Source of the DNA: Ruminococcus sp. | GTDB lineage: Bacteria > Bacillota > Clostridia > Oscillospirales > Ruminococcaceae | Assembly (NCBI GenBank): GCA_017622635.1 | Contig: JAGAQS010000324.1 | Coordinates: 1 to 7,683 of the forward strand | DNA: 7,683 nt | Direction: 5' to 3' | Shown here: in pieces, positions 1 through 5,169 of the stretch | How positions within the stretch are numbered: position 1 is the first letter of the stretch | Layout: each line of letters begins with the position of its first letter | Translations under genes and position numbers: made by a program | Notes under the pieces: generated by a model | Seen by the model: only the letters and a program-made list of their open reading frames with translations | Database searches by the model: none | Told to the model about the DNA's origin: nothing

Positions 1-530
1 ACGGCGGTCTCTCACAGCTTTCGGGCGGTGCGTCCGACCTCAAAGGCGGTATAAATCAGGTTTACGACGGTTCTTTTGTACTGAAAGACGGTCTTTCACA
101 GCTTTCGTCGGGTGCGTCAGGTCTTGACGGCGGTCTTGCTGAAATACTCAGCGGAAGCAGTCAGCTTTCAGGCGGTGCAAATACACTCTATCAGTCAATA
201 CTTACATTAAGTAATGGTGCATCTGCACTTTCCGACGGTGCAACGGAACTCTGGAACGGTATAGGTACTCTCAAGACAGGAAGCAAAGACCTTACCGACG
301 GTATCGGCAAACTCAAAGACGGTGCAAAGGAACTCAATAAAGGTATGATTAAATTCAATGATGACGGTATATCACAGATAAGCTCCGCCGTAAATGACAG
401 TCTGCCCGAAATTATCGACAACTTCAAAGCAGTTAAAAATGTCTCACAGGAATATAACACATATTCCGGAATTTCCGACGACATGGACGGAAGTGTAAAA
501 TTTATCTATATGTTCGACGGAAACAATTAA
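1..530 (+). CDS. C-terminal part of a Leu-x-x-Gly heptad-repeat membrane protein, probably MMPL/RND-type exporter (5' end outside window)
   Basis: The reading frame is open from the window edge (first full codon at 3) to TAA at 528-530. About 16 heptads of the form G-(A/L/I)-x-x-L-x-(D/G/S) run from 6 to 341. A roughly 60-residue tail without heptads follows and ends in YSGISDDMDGSVKFIYMFDG. Such heptads (the X-X-X-Leu-X-X-Gly repeat family) are known in extracytoplasmic parts of Firmicute MMPL/RND-like exporters and of YhgE/Pip proteins. The tail resembles what I remember of clostridial MMPL transporters, and there is no hydrophobic segment after the repeats, whereas YhgE/Pip proteins end in membrane helices. 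I therefore prefer an MMPL-type exporter whose membrane domains lie upstream of the window. That assignment is inference, because no membrane segment is visible. A stand-alone repeat surface protein remains possible. A terminator follows 28 bases after the stop. Confidence 0.65.
   Translation, partial: GGLSQLSGGASDLKGGINQVYDGSFVLKDGLSQLSSGASGLDGGLAEILSGSSQLSGGANTLYQSILTLSNGASALSDGATELWNGIGTLKTGSKDLTDGIGKLKDGAKELNKGMIKFNDDGISQISSAVNDSLPEIIDNFKAVKNVSQEYNTYSGISDDMDGSVKFIYMFDGNN
6..341 (+). repeat. Coding array of 16 heptads (21-bp units)
   Basis: Consecutive 21-bp units encode G-x-x-x-L-x-x heptads. A higher-order repeat is visible in the DNA: the 18-base segment at 6-23 recurs at 90-107 with one difference. 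That offset is 84 bp, or exactly four heptads, which suggests growth by multi-heptad duplication. At protein level the array should form an extended helical or coiled structure outside the membrane; this is a family expectation, not shown here. Confidence 0.85.
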
Positions 531-558
531 CAAGCTTTTTCCATATCATTCCCATAAT

Positions 559-598
559 AAAAGCAGTCACGTTTTTTCTAAAGGCGTGACTGCTTTTT
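559..598. terminator. Bidirectional intrinsic terminator between convergent genes
   Basis: A 13-bp perfect stem (559-571 with 585-597) has a 13-base loop and a T-rich 3' flank on the plus strand. On the minus strand the A-rich left arm provides the matching U-tract. It lies between the plus-strand stop at 530 and the minus-strand stop at 606, as expected of a shared terminator. Confidence 0.9.
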
Positions 599-605
599 GT
601 CTGTG

Positions 606-1766
606 TTACTGTCCTGCGACGTAAGCCGTCGGCGGTTCGGTAACTTCTGTATTTTCTGTAATTTCGGCGGATTCGGTACTTTCTGACGTTTCAGATTCGC
701 CCGTACTTTCTTCTTCGGAAACTGTTGTCGGTTCTGTAATGGGCTGTTCTGTATTTTCATTCTTGTAAACAGTAACTATAAATCCGTTTACATTAGTACC
801 CGAAACTTCAAACTTCTTTCCTGTTGGAACGGGAATTGTCGTCACATCAGATGCGTCGTCCGAAAGTACAAAATAAACTTCATATTCATTGCCGTTATCG
901 TCTGTAAATTCAAGATGTTCGTCATTCTGATAATAATACTTTGTAATAATCATGTCTATATATTCTTCAAGACACAGATTATTCTTTGTCATGTAATAGG
1001 CATGAGGTTTACCGACATACCTGAAATGCCAAGGCTCTGACTGAATTTTTGTAATCTGTTCCTTATTTTCGGGATATCTTATTATAAGACCGTATTTGTA
1101 ACAGTTTTCCGTAAGCCACACATATTCACCCTCGCCCTGATAGTCATAATCGGGGTAAGTGGTTATATCAAAGGCAAGTCCCGATTCATGTTCACTGAAA
1201 CCTGCTTTTGCGACACGTGTTGATTCTTCATTGCCTGTCGCCGCAAGGTCATCTTCATATAACTGCTGTTGAAAATCGGTTGAACGGTATGCACCATATA
1301 TAAGTATGTTTGAAATCTGTGTTGCGTCATAAAAGTCAAAAATCATACTTGCCATAGGTTCGTAGACATCTTCAACAATCATCATTTTATCGGTTTCACT
1401 CGGGTCAACCGCACTGAAAAGTGTACGTCCCTTTTCGGCATTCATTTCATTTATACTGACAAGTTTTTCGTCACCGCTGAAATAGCGGTAATTTTCGTTT
1501 ACAAGAATCAGATTTCCGTGAAACTTGTCTTTTGTAGGCACGTTATACGTTTCATAAATAACTTTGTCGGGGTCGGGTAATTCTTCTTCTTCAGATGTTT
1601 CAGGTTCTGCGTAATACTGTGAATAACCCACTGTCTGTGAACGTTCGGCAATACCCTTGATAATATATCCGCCCGCACCTATAACAGAAACTGTAAGAAA
1701 TATTTCAAATAACGTTTTTGTTCTGTGGATACTTTTTTCCCTGCTTATCCTGCTTTGTTTAGACAT
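606..1766 (-). CDS. Membrane-anchored M15B (VanY-type) D-alanyl-D-alanine carboxypeptidase
   Basis: A 386-residue zinc peptidase of the VanY family, expected to remove the terminal D-Ala from peptidoglycan stem peptides outside the membrane. A basic N-terminus (RISREKSIHRTK) precedes one hydrophobic helix at about 19-40, an uncleaved anchor or signal. An acidic linker (54-67) leads to the catalytic domain. The M15 signature SEHESGLAFD supplies zinc ligands His193 and Asp200; EPWHFRYVG supplies catalytic Glu244 and zinc ligand His247; Arg161 and Gln166 sit in the usual Y-R-S-x-x-x-Q region. A Thr/Glu/Ser-rich tail (about 338-386) is probably a disordered wall-side extension. The start is ATG at 1766 because GGAG (1774-1777) lies 7 bases upstream; a GTG at 1787 would bury that site. 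Promoter and structured leader are described separately. No vanR/S/A-type genes are nearby, so a wall-remodelling role is likelier than glycopeptide resistance. Confidence 0.92.
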   Translation of the reverse strand: MSKQSRISREKSIHRTKTLFEIFLTVSVIGAGGYIIKGIAERSQTVGYSQYYAEPETSEEEELPDPDKVIYETYNVPTKDKFHGNLILVNENYRYFSGDEKLVSINEMNAEKGRTLFSAVDPSETDKMMIVEDVYEPMASMIFDFYDATQISNILIYGAYRSTDFQQQLYEDDLAATGNEESTRVAKAGFSEHESGLAFDITTYPDYDYQGEGEYVWLTENCYKYGLIIRYPENKEQITKIQSEPWHFRYVGKPHAYYMTKNNLCLEEYIDMIITKYYYQNDEHLEFTDDNGNEYEVYFVLSDDASDVTTIPVPTGKKFEVSGTNVNGFIVTVYKNENTEQPITEPTTVSEEESTGESETSESTESAEITENTEVTEPPTAYVAGQ

Positions 1767-1782
1767 TTCAAAACTCCAATCT

Positions 1783-1846
1783 GCCACAGCGTTTCACCGT
1801 CCGTCAAGCATTTCGGTGTGGCGTTTTTCCGAAAACAAACGGTGAA
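1783..1846 (-). ncRNA. Candidate pseudoknotted 5' leader (cis-regulatory RNA) of the M15 peptidase gene
   Basis: Three complementary pairs are visible, in minus-strand order. Outer stem: TTCACCGT (1846-1839) with ACGGTGAA (1800-1793), 8 bp. Inner hairpin: TTTCGG (1834-1829) with CCGAAA (1816-1811), 6 bp with a 12-base loop. Pseudoknot: GCCACA in that loop (1822-1817) with TGTGGC (1788-1783), 6 bp. The last arm ends 5 bases before the GGAG ribosome binding site (1777-1774). Nested stems plus a loop-to-downstream helix beside a Shine-Dalgarno site is the geometry of several riboswitches, but I do not recognise a known class. A competing pair, CACCG (1795-1799) with CGGTG (1814-1818), could provide a second state. 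Function is inferred. Confidence 0.45.
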
Positions 1847-1891
1847 CTTGTTTCTTTTATTCTGACACATGATATATTTTTTGTTTATAAT

Positions 1892-1900
1892 ATTATAACA
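1892..1900 (-). promoter_or_regulatory. Extended -10 promoter element for the M15 gene
   Basis: The minus strand reads TGTTATAAT, an extended -10 (TG-n-TATAAT). The hexamer 17 bases upstream (TATATT, 1920-1915) is a poor -35, which is common for extended -10 promoters. Transcription would start near 1885 and give a leader of about 120 nt that includes the structured segment. Confidence 0.55.
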
Positions 1901-2042
1901 CATTTGTCCGAAAAAATATAGTCCATATTGCATATATTTGTAAAAATGCTGTATTTTCTGTCAATAACGGTGTTCTATATGTTAAAAACTACCAAAACGC
2001 AGAAGATTCCGTATTATATCCGGAAAATATAAATGTTATTAT

Positions 2043-2065
2043 ATTGTTTACTTTTACCAAACAAT
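2043..2065. repeat. Short inverted repeat in the divergent intergenic region
   Basis: ATTGTTT (2043-2049) and AAACAAT (2059-2065) form a 7-bp inverted repeat with a 9-base spacer. It lies about 85 bases upstream of the -35 box of the zinc-ribbon gene and no T-tract follows. It could be a protein-binding palindrome, but AT-rich DNA produces such repeats by chance. Confidence 0.35.
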
Positions 2066-2150
2066 CACCCTTGAAATTGTTATCGATGTGAATAGTAGAC
2101 AATAAAGCATCATGTTTTAATAACAGGTTGCACAATCTTAAAAAAATCTA

Positions 2151-2179
2151 TTGAAATAATTTGATTATAATGCTATAAT
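2151..2179 (+). promoter_or_regulatory. Sigma-A-type promoter for the zinc-ribbon gene
   Basis: TTGAAA (2151-2156) and TATAAT (2174-2179) are separated by exactly 17 bases, and TG at 2171-2172 makes an extended -10. Both hexamers are near or at consensus, so strong constitutive transcription is likely. The predicted start near 2186 leaves a short untranslated leader of about 27 nt. Confidence 0.88.
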
Positions 2180-2212
2180 AAAATATAAAAGTATGTTATG
2201 GGAGGTTTTCTT

Positions 2213-3766
2213 ATGGATTGTCCTGCGTGCAGAACCAGTAACGCTTCCGGAGTAAAGTACTGCATCAGGTGTGGCAGGAATCTTGAAAATTTACAGGAAG
2301 TAAATTACAAACAGGTAGGTATGAGCGGTTATCATACGGAAGAAGAGTATTCACAGAAAAAAAATGAATTTAAAATAGCAGGAAGTACGTTTACTGTAAA
2401 TGACAGAAAAAAATCATATATATCGCCGGAACTGTTTACATTAGATGAACTCAACGCACTCGAAGAAACTGATTTCGGGGAACGTGATGAACCACTTAAT
2501 TCAAAGCCGTATGCGGATACACTTTCAAACAAAAATATGTCTGTAAGTATTGATGATATAAATTCACAATACTTAAACAGTGAAAAAGAACTTGATTTCG
2601 GCGGAAACGGTAAGTCCACCGTTTCACAGCTATATACGGACAATCCGTCAGTAAAATCACAGTCAAACAATATAGATTTTGACTTTGGCGGACATACTGA
2701 ATCTAAAGTTTCAAGTTTATATACGGATAGTCCGACAGTAAAGCCACAACAGAACAGTATAAATTTTGACGAACCACTTATTGCACAACCTGCACCTGTT
2801 CAGCAGAACAACATTAATTCTGCACCTCTGCCGAGTCCTCCTTATACAAATTCATATAATCAGCCATACGGAGTACCGACAGTAAATGAACCACTGCCAC
2901 AGATTATAGGCTATGACCCTAACGGTATGCCGATTTATTCACAGCCTGCCGTGACATACGCTCCACCGCAGATTATTGGTTACGCTCCAAACGGTATGCC
3001 TGTTTACGCACAAGCTCCTGTAACTTACGCTCCCCCACAGATTATTGGTTACGACCAAAGCGGTATGCCGATTTATGCACAACAACCCGTTTTATATCAA
3101 CAGACATCAATGCCACAGTTCCAGTCTGTTTCCGAACAGTCGCAGAACAATCAGAATAACGATTCAGTAGGCAATGAAAAATTCTGTGATTTTATTGACG
3201 ACGGCAAAAACAACAAAAAACCTGAAAATTCCGAAAATGATTTCTTCGGAAAATCTTCCGATATGGGAGATGTTTCATTAGTGGGTCTTGATGCCGGCAG
3301 TCTGAAAAAGCGTGACACCAAAAAGAAAAACTATATGAACGAAACACCGCTTGTGAATGCAGATAAAATTATTCCCAACGATTCAAGCAAGTTCAATAAA
3401 ATGTACATGAGACAGACAGAAAAGGTCAATGCCGAAAATCTTGAGGAAAAAAAGACATACGGTGCAAATCATATTATGCGTACTACAAAGTCAGTTGACG
3501 CAGGCAGACTTAATGCCAAAAAAACATATAAAAGTTATATGACCATGTCTGGAGCGGGTGAGGCAGACGCTGATAAACTGGAAGCCTATGTCCCGAAAAC
3601 AAAAAAGTCAATTATGGCAGATGCCGACCACGCCGTTGAGGCAATGCCCAAGAAAAAGCCGAAATATGTTGACGAACTGGATAAAATCGAACTGCCCGAA
3701 TATATGCAGGCTAAAAAAACAGTAAAAAACGATACGCCCGAAATTCCAAAACTACAAGAACTTTGA
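2213..3766 (+). CDS. Zinc-ribbon protein with three internal repeat arrays, function unknown
   Basis: A 517-residue protein. The start is ATG 2213, 7 bases after GGGAGG (2200-2205); an upstream in-frame ATG at 2198 overlaps that site and is rejected. The N-terminus is a small zinc ribbon, CPAC at 3-6 and CIRCG at 17-21, like the ribbons found at the ends of many Firmicute proteins of diverse function. The remainder is polar and low-complexity, probably disordered. It has two 29-residue DFGG...YTD units (about 126-183), three 23-residue units of the type QIIGYDPNGMPIY (230-298), a Gln/Asn-rich spacer, and a Lys-rich C-terminal array with VNA/DAD-L motifs every 23-24 residues (about 382-475). 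There is no signal peptide or membrane helix, so it is presumably cytoplasmic. It has a strong promoter of its own and a hairpin overlapping its stop. I do not recognise a function; scaffold or nucleic-acid binding would be speculation. Confidence 0.85.
   Translation: MDCPACRTSNASGVKYCIRCGRNLENLQEVNYKQVGMSGYHTEEEYSQKKNEFKIAGSTFTVNDRKKSYISPELFTLDELNALEETDFGERDEPLNSKPYADTLSNKNMSVSIDDINSQYLNSEKELDFGGNGKSTVSQLYTDNPSVKSQSNNIDFDFGGHTESKVSSLYTDSPTVKPQQNSINFDEPLIAQPAPVQQNNINSAPLPSPPYTNSYNQPYGVPTVNEPLPQIIGYDPNGMPIYSQPAVTYAPPQIIGYAPNGMPVYAQAPVTYAPPQIIGYDQSGMPIYAQQPVLYQQTSMPQFQSVSEQSQNNQNNDSVGNEKFCDFIDDGKNNKKPENSENDFFGKSSDMGDVSLVGLDAGSLKKRDTKKKNYMNETPLVNADKIIPNDSSKFNKMYMRQTEKVNAENLEEKKTYGANHIMRTTKSVDAGRLNAKKTYKSYMTMSGAGEADADKLEAYVPKTKKSIMADADHAVEAMPKKKPKYVDELDKIELPEYMQAKKTVKNDTPEIPKLQEL
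2588..2761 (+). repeat. Two-copy 29-residue coding repeat (87 bp)
   Basis: Two units share D-F-G-G, an S-x-L-Y-T-D core followed by (N/S)-P-(S/T)-V-K, and a closing N-(N/S)-I. They lie back to back. A related D-F-G...Y-A-D segment occurs earlier (about 2471-2518), suggesting an older degenerate copy. Confidence 0.75.
2900..3106 (+). repeat. Three tandem 69-bp coding repeats (QIIGY...GMPIY)
   Basis: Units begin at 2900, 2969 and 3038. Each encodes 23 residues with core Q-I-I-G-Y-(D/A)-x-(N/S)-G-M-P-(I/V)-Y-(S/A)-Q and a Pro/Val/Tyr-rich end. The DNA copies are similar but not identical, and unit three diverges in its last residues. The frame is kept throughout, so the array is coding and not CRISPR-like. 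Confidence 0.92.
3356..3637 (+). repeat. Degenerate C-terminal coding repeats, period about 23-24 residues
   Basis: N/D-A-x-x-(L/I)-type cores occur at ORF positions spaced 24, 23, 23 and 18 residues apart (VNADKI, VNAENL, VDAGRL, ADADKL, ADADHA). Most are followed by a Lys-rich stretch such as KKTY. DNA identity is low, so this is seen mainly at protein level. Confidence 0.6.
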
Positions 3767-3790
3767 CCGTTTTAAAAAACGGTCTTTCCT
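3765..3790 (+). terminator. Probable intrinsic terminator of the zinc-ribbon gene
   Basis: GACCGTTT (3765-3772) pairs with AAACGGTC (3777-3784) around a small A-rich loop, followed by TTTCCTTG. The hairpin begins inside the TGA stop codon. The T-tract is interrupted, so termination may be partial and some readthrough into mscL is possible. Confidence 0.6.
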
Positions 3791-3801
3791 TGTGATTTTT
3801 T

Positions 3802-3840
3802 TGTCGAAATATGTCGTAAAAAAATTTTAGGTCTTATAAT
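3802..3840 (+). promoter_or_regulatory. Probable mscL promoter with weak -35 and paired TGTCG motifs
   Basis: A perfect TATAAT lies at 3835-3840, 22 bases before the mscL start. No good -35 exists at 17 bases (TGTCGT, 3812-3817). Two TGTCG copies at 3802-3806 and 3812-3816 are spaced one helical turn apart and could bind a regulator. The regulatory role is inference. Confidence 0.5.
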
Positions 3841-3862
3841 ATTAAAATGAAAGGTGATTTAA

Positions 3863-4297
3863 ATGTTAAAGAAATTTTTAAAAGAATTCAAGGCTTTTGC
3901 CCTCAAAGGAAACGTTATGGACCTTGCCATCGGTGTTATTATAGGTGCTGCTTTTCAGGACATTGTAACATCACTTACCGAAAGTTTTATAAACCCTTTG
4001 ATAAACTGCATAGGCGGTGCGGAGGTTGCAGGAAAAATAAAACTCGGCAACACAGGACAGGCTCTTGACTACGGTGCATTTCTGACAGCGGTTATAAACT
4101 TTATAATTATGGCATTTGTACTTTTCCTGCTCATGAAAGGTATAAACACCCTTATGCACATCGGCAGGAAAAAAGAAGAGGAGGAGAAAAAAGAGGTTGC
4201 TCCTCCCGAACCGTCTAAAGAAGAAGTTCTGCTGACGGAAATCAGGGACTTACTCAAGGCACAGTGTGTAAATGACGATTCGGAAAAAACAGAATAA
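3863..4297 (+). CDS. mscL: Large-conductance mechanosensitive channel MscL
   Basis: A 144-residue homopentameric membrane channel that opens under membrane tension and releases solutes during hypo-osmotic shock. The family signature KGNVMDLAIGVIIGAAF (15-31) starts the pore-lining helix TM1 (about 17-46), preceded by the amphipathic N-terminal helix MLKKFLKEFKAF. TM2 spans about 70-98. The charged cluster RKKEEEEKK (102-110) and the C-terminal bundle helix SKEEVLLTEIRDLLKAQ (118-134) closely match the well-studied E. coli protein as I remember it. Length is slightly above the usual 130-140 because of extra Glu/Lys after TM2. The start at 3863 is supported by AAGGTGA (3851-3857). The gene follows the zinc-ribbon gene by 96 bases and has its own -10 box. 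It could be co-transcribed with the 127-residue gene downstream, since no terminator lies between them. Confidence 0.97.
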   Translation: MLKKFLKEFKAFALKGNVMDLAIGVIIGAAFQDIVTSLTESFINPLINCIGGAEVAGKIKLGNTGQALDYGAFLTAVINFIIMAFVLFLLMKGINTLMHIGRKKEEEEKKEVAPPEPSKEEVLLTEIRDLLKAQCVNDDSEKTE

Positions 4298-4365
4298 AAA
4301 TTATACATTCATACATATCCTTATTTTTAATTAATATATATATAAATAAGAAAGGTGATAATGAT

Positions 4366-4749
4366 ATGAAAAAATTCTGTGTTATCGGTGAGTATGATAA
4401 GGATATCTCACTTGACGAACTTCTTGATAATCTGAAACCAACAAGGCATATGCAAAAAGAACGCCTGTACCGTTATGATGACGCTTTAGACTGTCTCGAC
4501 GAAAATGACATGATAGAAAAAGTATTTATCGTGGATACGGGACACCCAAACGGTGAAGAACTTCACTGTATAACGCACAGCGGTATTGTTTTCGTTTTCA
4601 ATCGCAGAAAACATGAAACTGTTTCCTACAGCGGACTTGTTACAATTCTGACTGCAAGAGTGGAACAGCTTGAAAGATACGGTTATAAATTATCGGATTA
4701 TACACGCAGAAAAGCAATTCAGCACGAATGTGAACAGCTTAATATTTAA
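4366..4749 (+). CDS. Uncharacterised 127-residue protein
   Basis: I do not recognise this protein as a named family. It is soluble-looking, with no signal peptide or membrane helix. A mixed N-terminal half (MKKFCVIGEYDKDISLDELL) leads to a compact central block, V53 to T70, containing D57, H60, N62-G63, E65 and H67 (DTGHPNGEELHCIT). GIVFVFN (73-79) and a (T/L)-x-AR-x-x-Q-L-x-RY motif (93-105) follow, then a polar helix to the C-terminus. The spacing of E-x-H, G-I, N and AR..Q..RY vaguely recalls small hypothetical proteins of Firmicute mobile elements, but that is memory, not a match. The start has AAAGGTGA (4351-4358) 7 bases upstream. It lies 68 bases after mscL with no terminator between and ends at a strong terminator, so the two may form an operon. 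Confidence 0.82.
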   Translation: MKKFCVIGEYDKDISLDELLDNLKPTRHMQKERLYRYDDALDCLDENDMIEKVFIVDTGHPNGEELHCITHSGIVFVFNRRKHETVSYSGLVTILTARVEQLERYGYKLSDYTRRKAIQHECEQLNI

Positions 4750-4762
4750 ATTGTATTTTTGC

Positions 4763-4793
4763 AACGGACAGATTTACCACTGTCCGTTTTTTT
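4763..4793 (+). terminator. Strong intrinsic terminator of the mscL-downstream gene
   Basis: A 9-bp perfect stem (4763-4771 with 4780-4788) with an 8-base loop is followed by an uninterrupted T-tract ending at 4793. It overlaps the first base of the convergent DUF4363 stop codon. In the minus direction the hairpin lacks a good U-tract, so it is clearly better for plus-strand termination. Confidence 0.92.
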
Positions 4794-5169
4794 ATAAAAT
4801 TCTTGTAAGTGACGGAGTTTCACCGCCTTTCAGCATTTCAAGCATATGACGCATTTCGGTAAGACGTGAATGTGCCTCGTCGCTGTCGTTTTCAATAAGA
4901 TACGGAATACCCGAACTTATACAGTCGATTTCGGTAAGTTCGTTGTTTTTAATCATGATTGTCGCTTTTTTTCGGAAACCGTTCCAGTTGTCGTCAAGTT
5001 TTTTTGCGGAATATACCGCTTTTTCCGTATCACCCGAATCAAGAAATTCGTATATTTCCGCTATTTCACCTATCATATAACTGCATCTGCTGTTTATCCA
5101 TATGCCGAAAAATATACTGATACCGACAAGCAGACACAGTATTCCAATACTTATTTTTATTCTTGTCAT
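4792..5169 (-). CDS. DUF4363 family membrane-anchored protein
   Basis: A 125-residue protein with one N-terminal membrane helix (about 5-25) and a helical extracytoplasmic domain. The pattern A-(V/E)-x-x-A-K-K-L-x-x-x-W near 51-62, the N-E-L-T-E-I-D segment (76-82) and the closing H-x-L-E-x-L helix are typical of DUF4363 proteins as I know them. The molecular function is unknown. In Clostridia these genes usually sit directly after a DUF421 gene, as here: ATG (5169-5167) overlaps the TGA of DUF421 (5168-5166) in an ATGA junction. GGAGGG (5178-5183) lies 8 bases upstream, within the DUF421 coding end, so translation is coupled. That suggests the two proteins act together in the membrane. No efficient minus-strand terminator is seen after the stop. 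Confidence 0.88.
   Translation of the reverse strand: MTRIKISIGILCLLVGISIFFGIWINSRCSYMIGEIAEIYEFLDSGDTEKAVYSAKKLDDNWNGFRKKATIMIKNNELTEIDCISSGIPYLIENDSDEAHSRLTEMRHMLEMLKGGETPSLTRIL

Larger units (their letters stand above)
1767..2212. other. Divergent intergenic region between the M15 gene and the zinc-ribbon gene
   Basis: This is a 446-base AT-rich gap with no credible gene. It contains the M15 leader (1767 to about 1885), a minus-strand extended -10 box (1892-1900), a TTGACA-like minus-strand hexamer (1959-1964) with only a poor -10 partner, short inverted repeats at 2007-2025 and 2043-2065, and the strong plus-strand promoter (2151-2179). Between 1965 and 2005 I see nothing recognisable. 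Confidence 0.7.

Noticed and set aside
345..530. Separate 61-residue gene beginning at ATG 345
   Set aside because: It is the in-frame tail of the larger heptad-repeat protein, which is open to the window edge; no ribosome binding site precedes 345.
606..1766. Glycopeptide-resistance (van) locus
   Set aside because: The VanY-type domain is clear, but no regulator, ligase or VanX/VanH-type gene is present nearby; chromosomal M15B enzymes are widespread in Clostridia.
1767..1787. GTG at 1787 as an alternative start adding 7 residues to the M15 protein
   Set aside because: The GGAG at 1774-1777 is correctly spaced for ATG 1766 and would be inside the coding region if GTG were used; no ribosome binding site precedes the GTG.
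1745..1933. Minus-strand 62-codon reading frame overlapping the start of the M15 gene
   Set aside because: It would begin upstream of the predicted -10 box, has no ribosome binding site, and reads through the structured leader; it is better explained as non-coding leader sequence.
1937..1964. TTGACA-like hexamer (1959-1964) with TACAAA (1937-1942) as the M15 promoter
   Set aside because: The -35 is good but the -10 is poor; the TGTTATAAT further downstream is the better candidate. It remains a possible second promoter.
2198..2212. ATG at 2198 as the start of the zinc-ribbon gene
   Set aside because: It overlaps the GGGAGG ribosome binding site, which is ideally spaced for ATG 2213.
2900..3106. 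Tandem 69-bp repeats considered as a CRISPR-like array
   Set aside because: The repeats are contiguous, in frame, without unique spacers, and lie within a well-supported gene.
3847..4068. 73-codon plus-strand frame overlapping mscL in another phase
   Set aside because: The Arg/Cys-rich product is an out-of-frame reading of mscL; the ribosome binding site at 3851-3857 serves ATG 3863.
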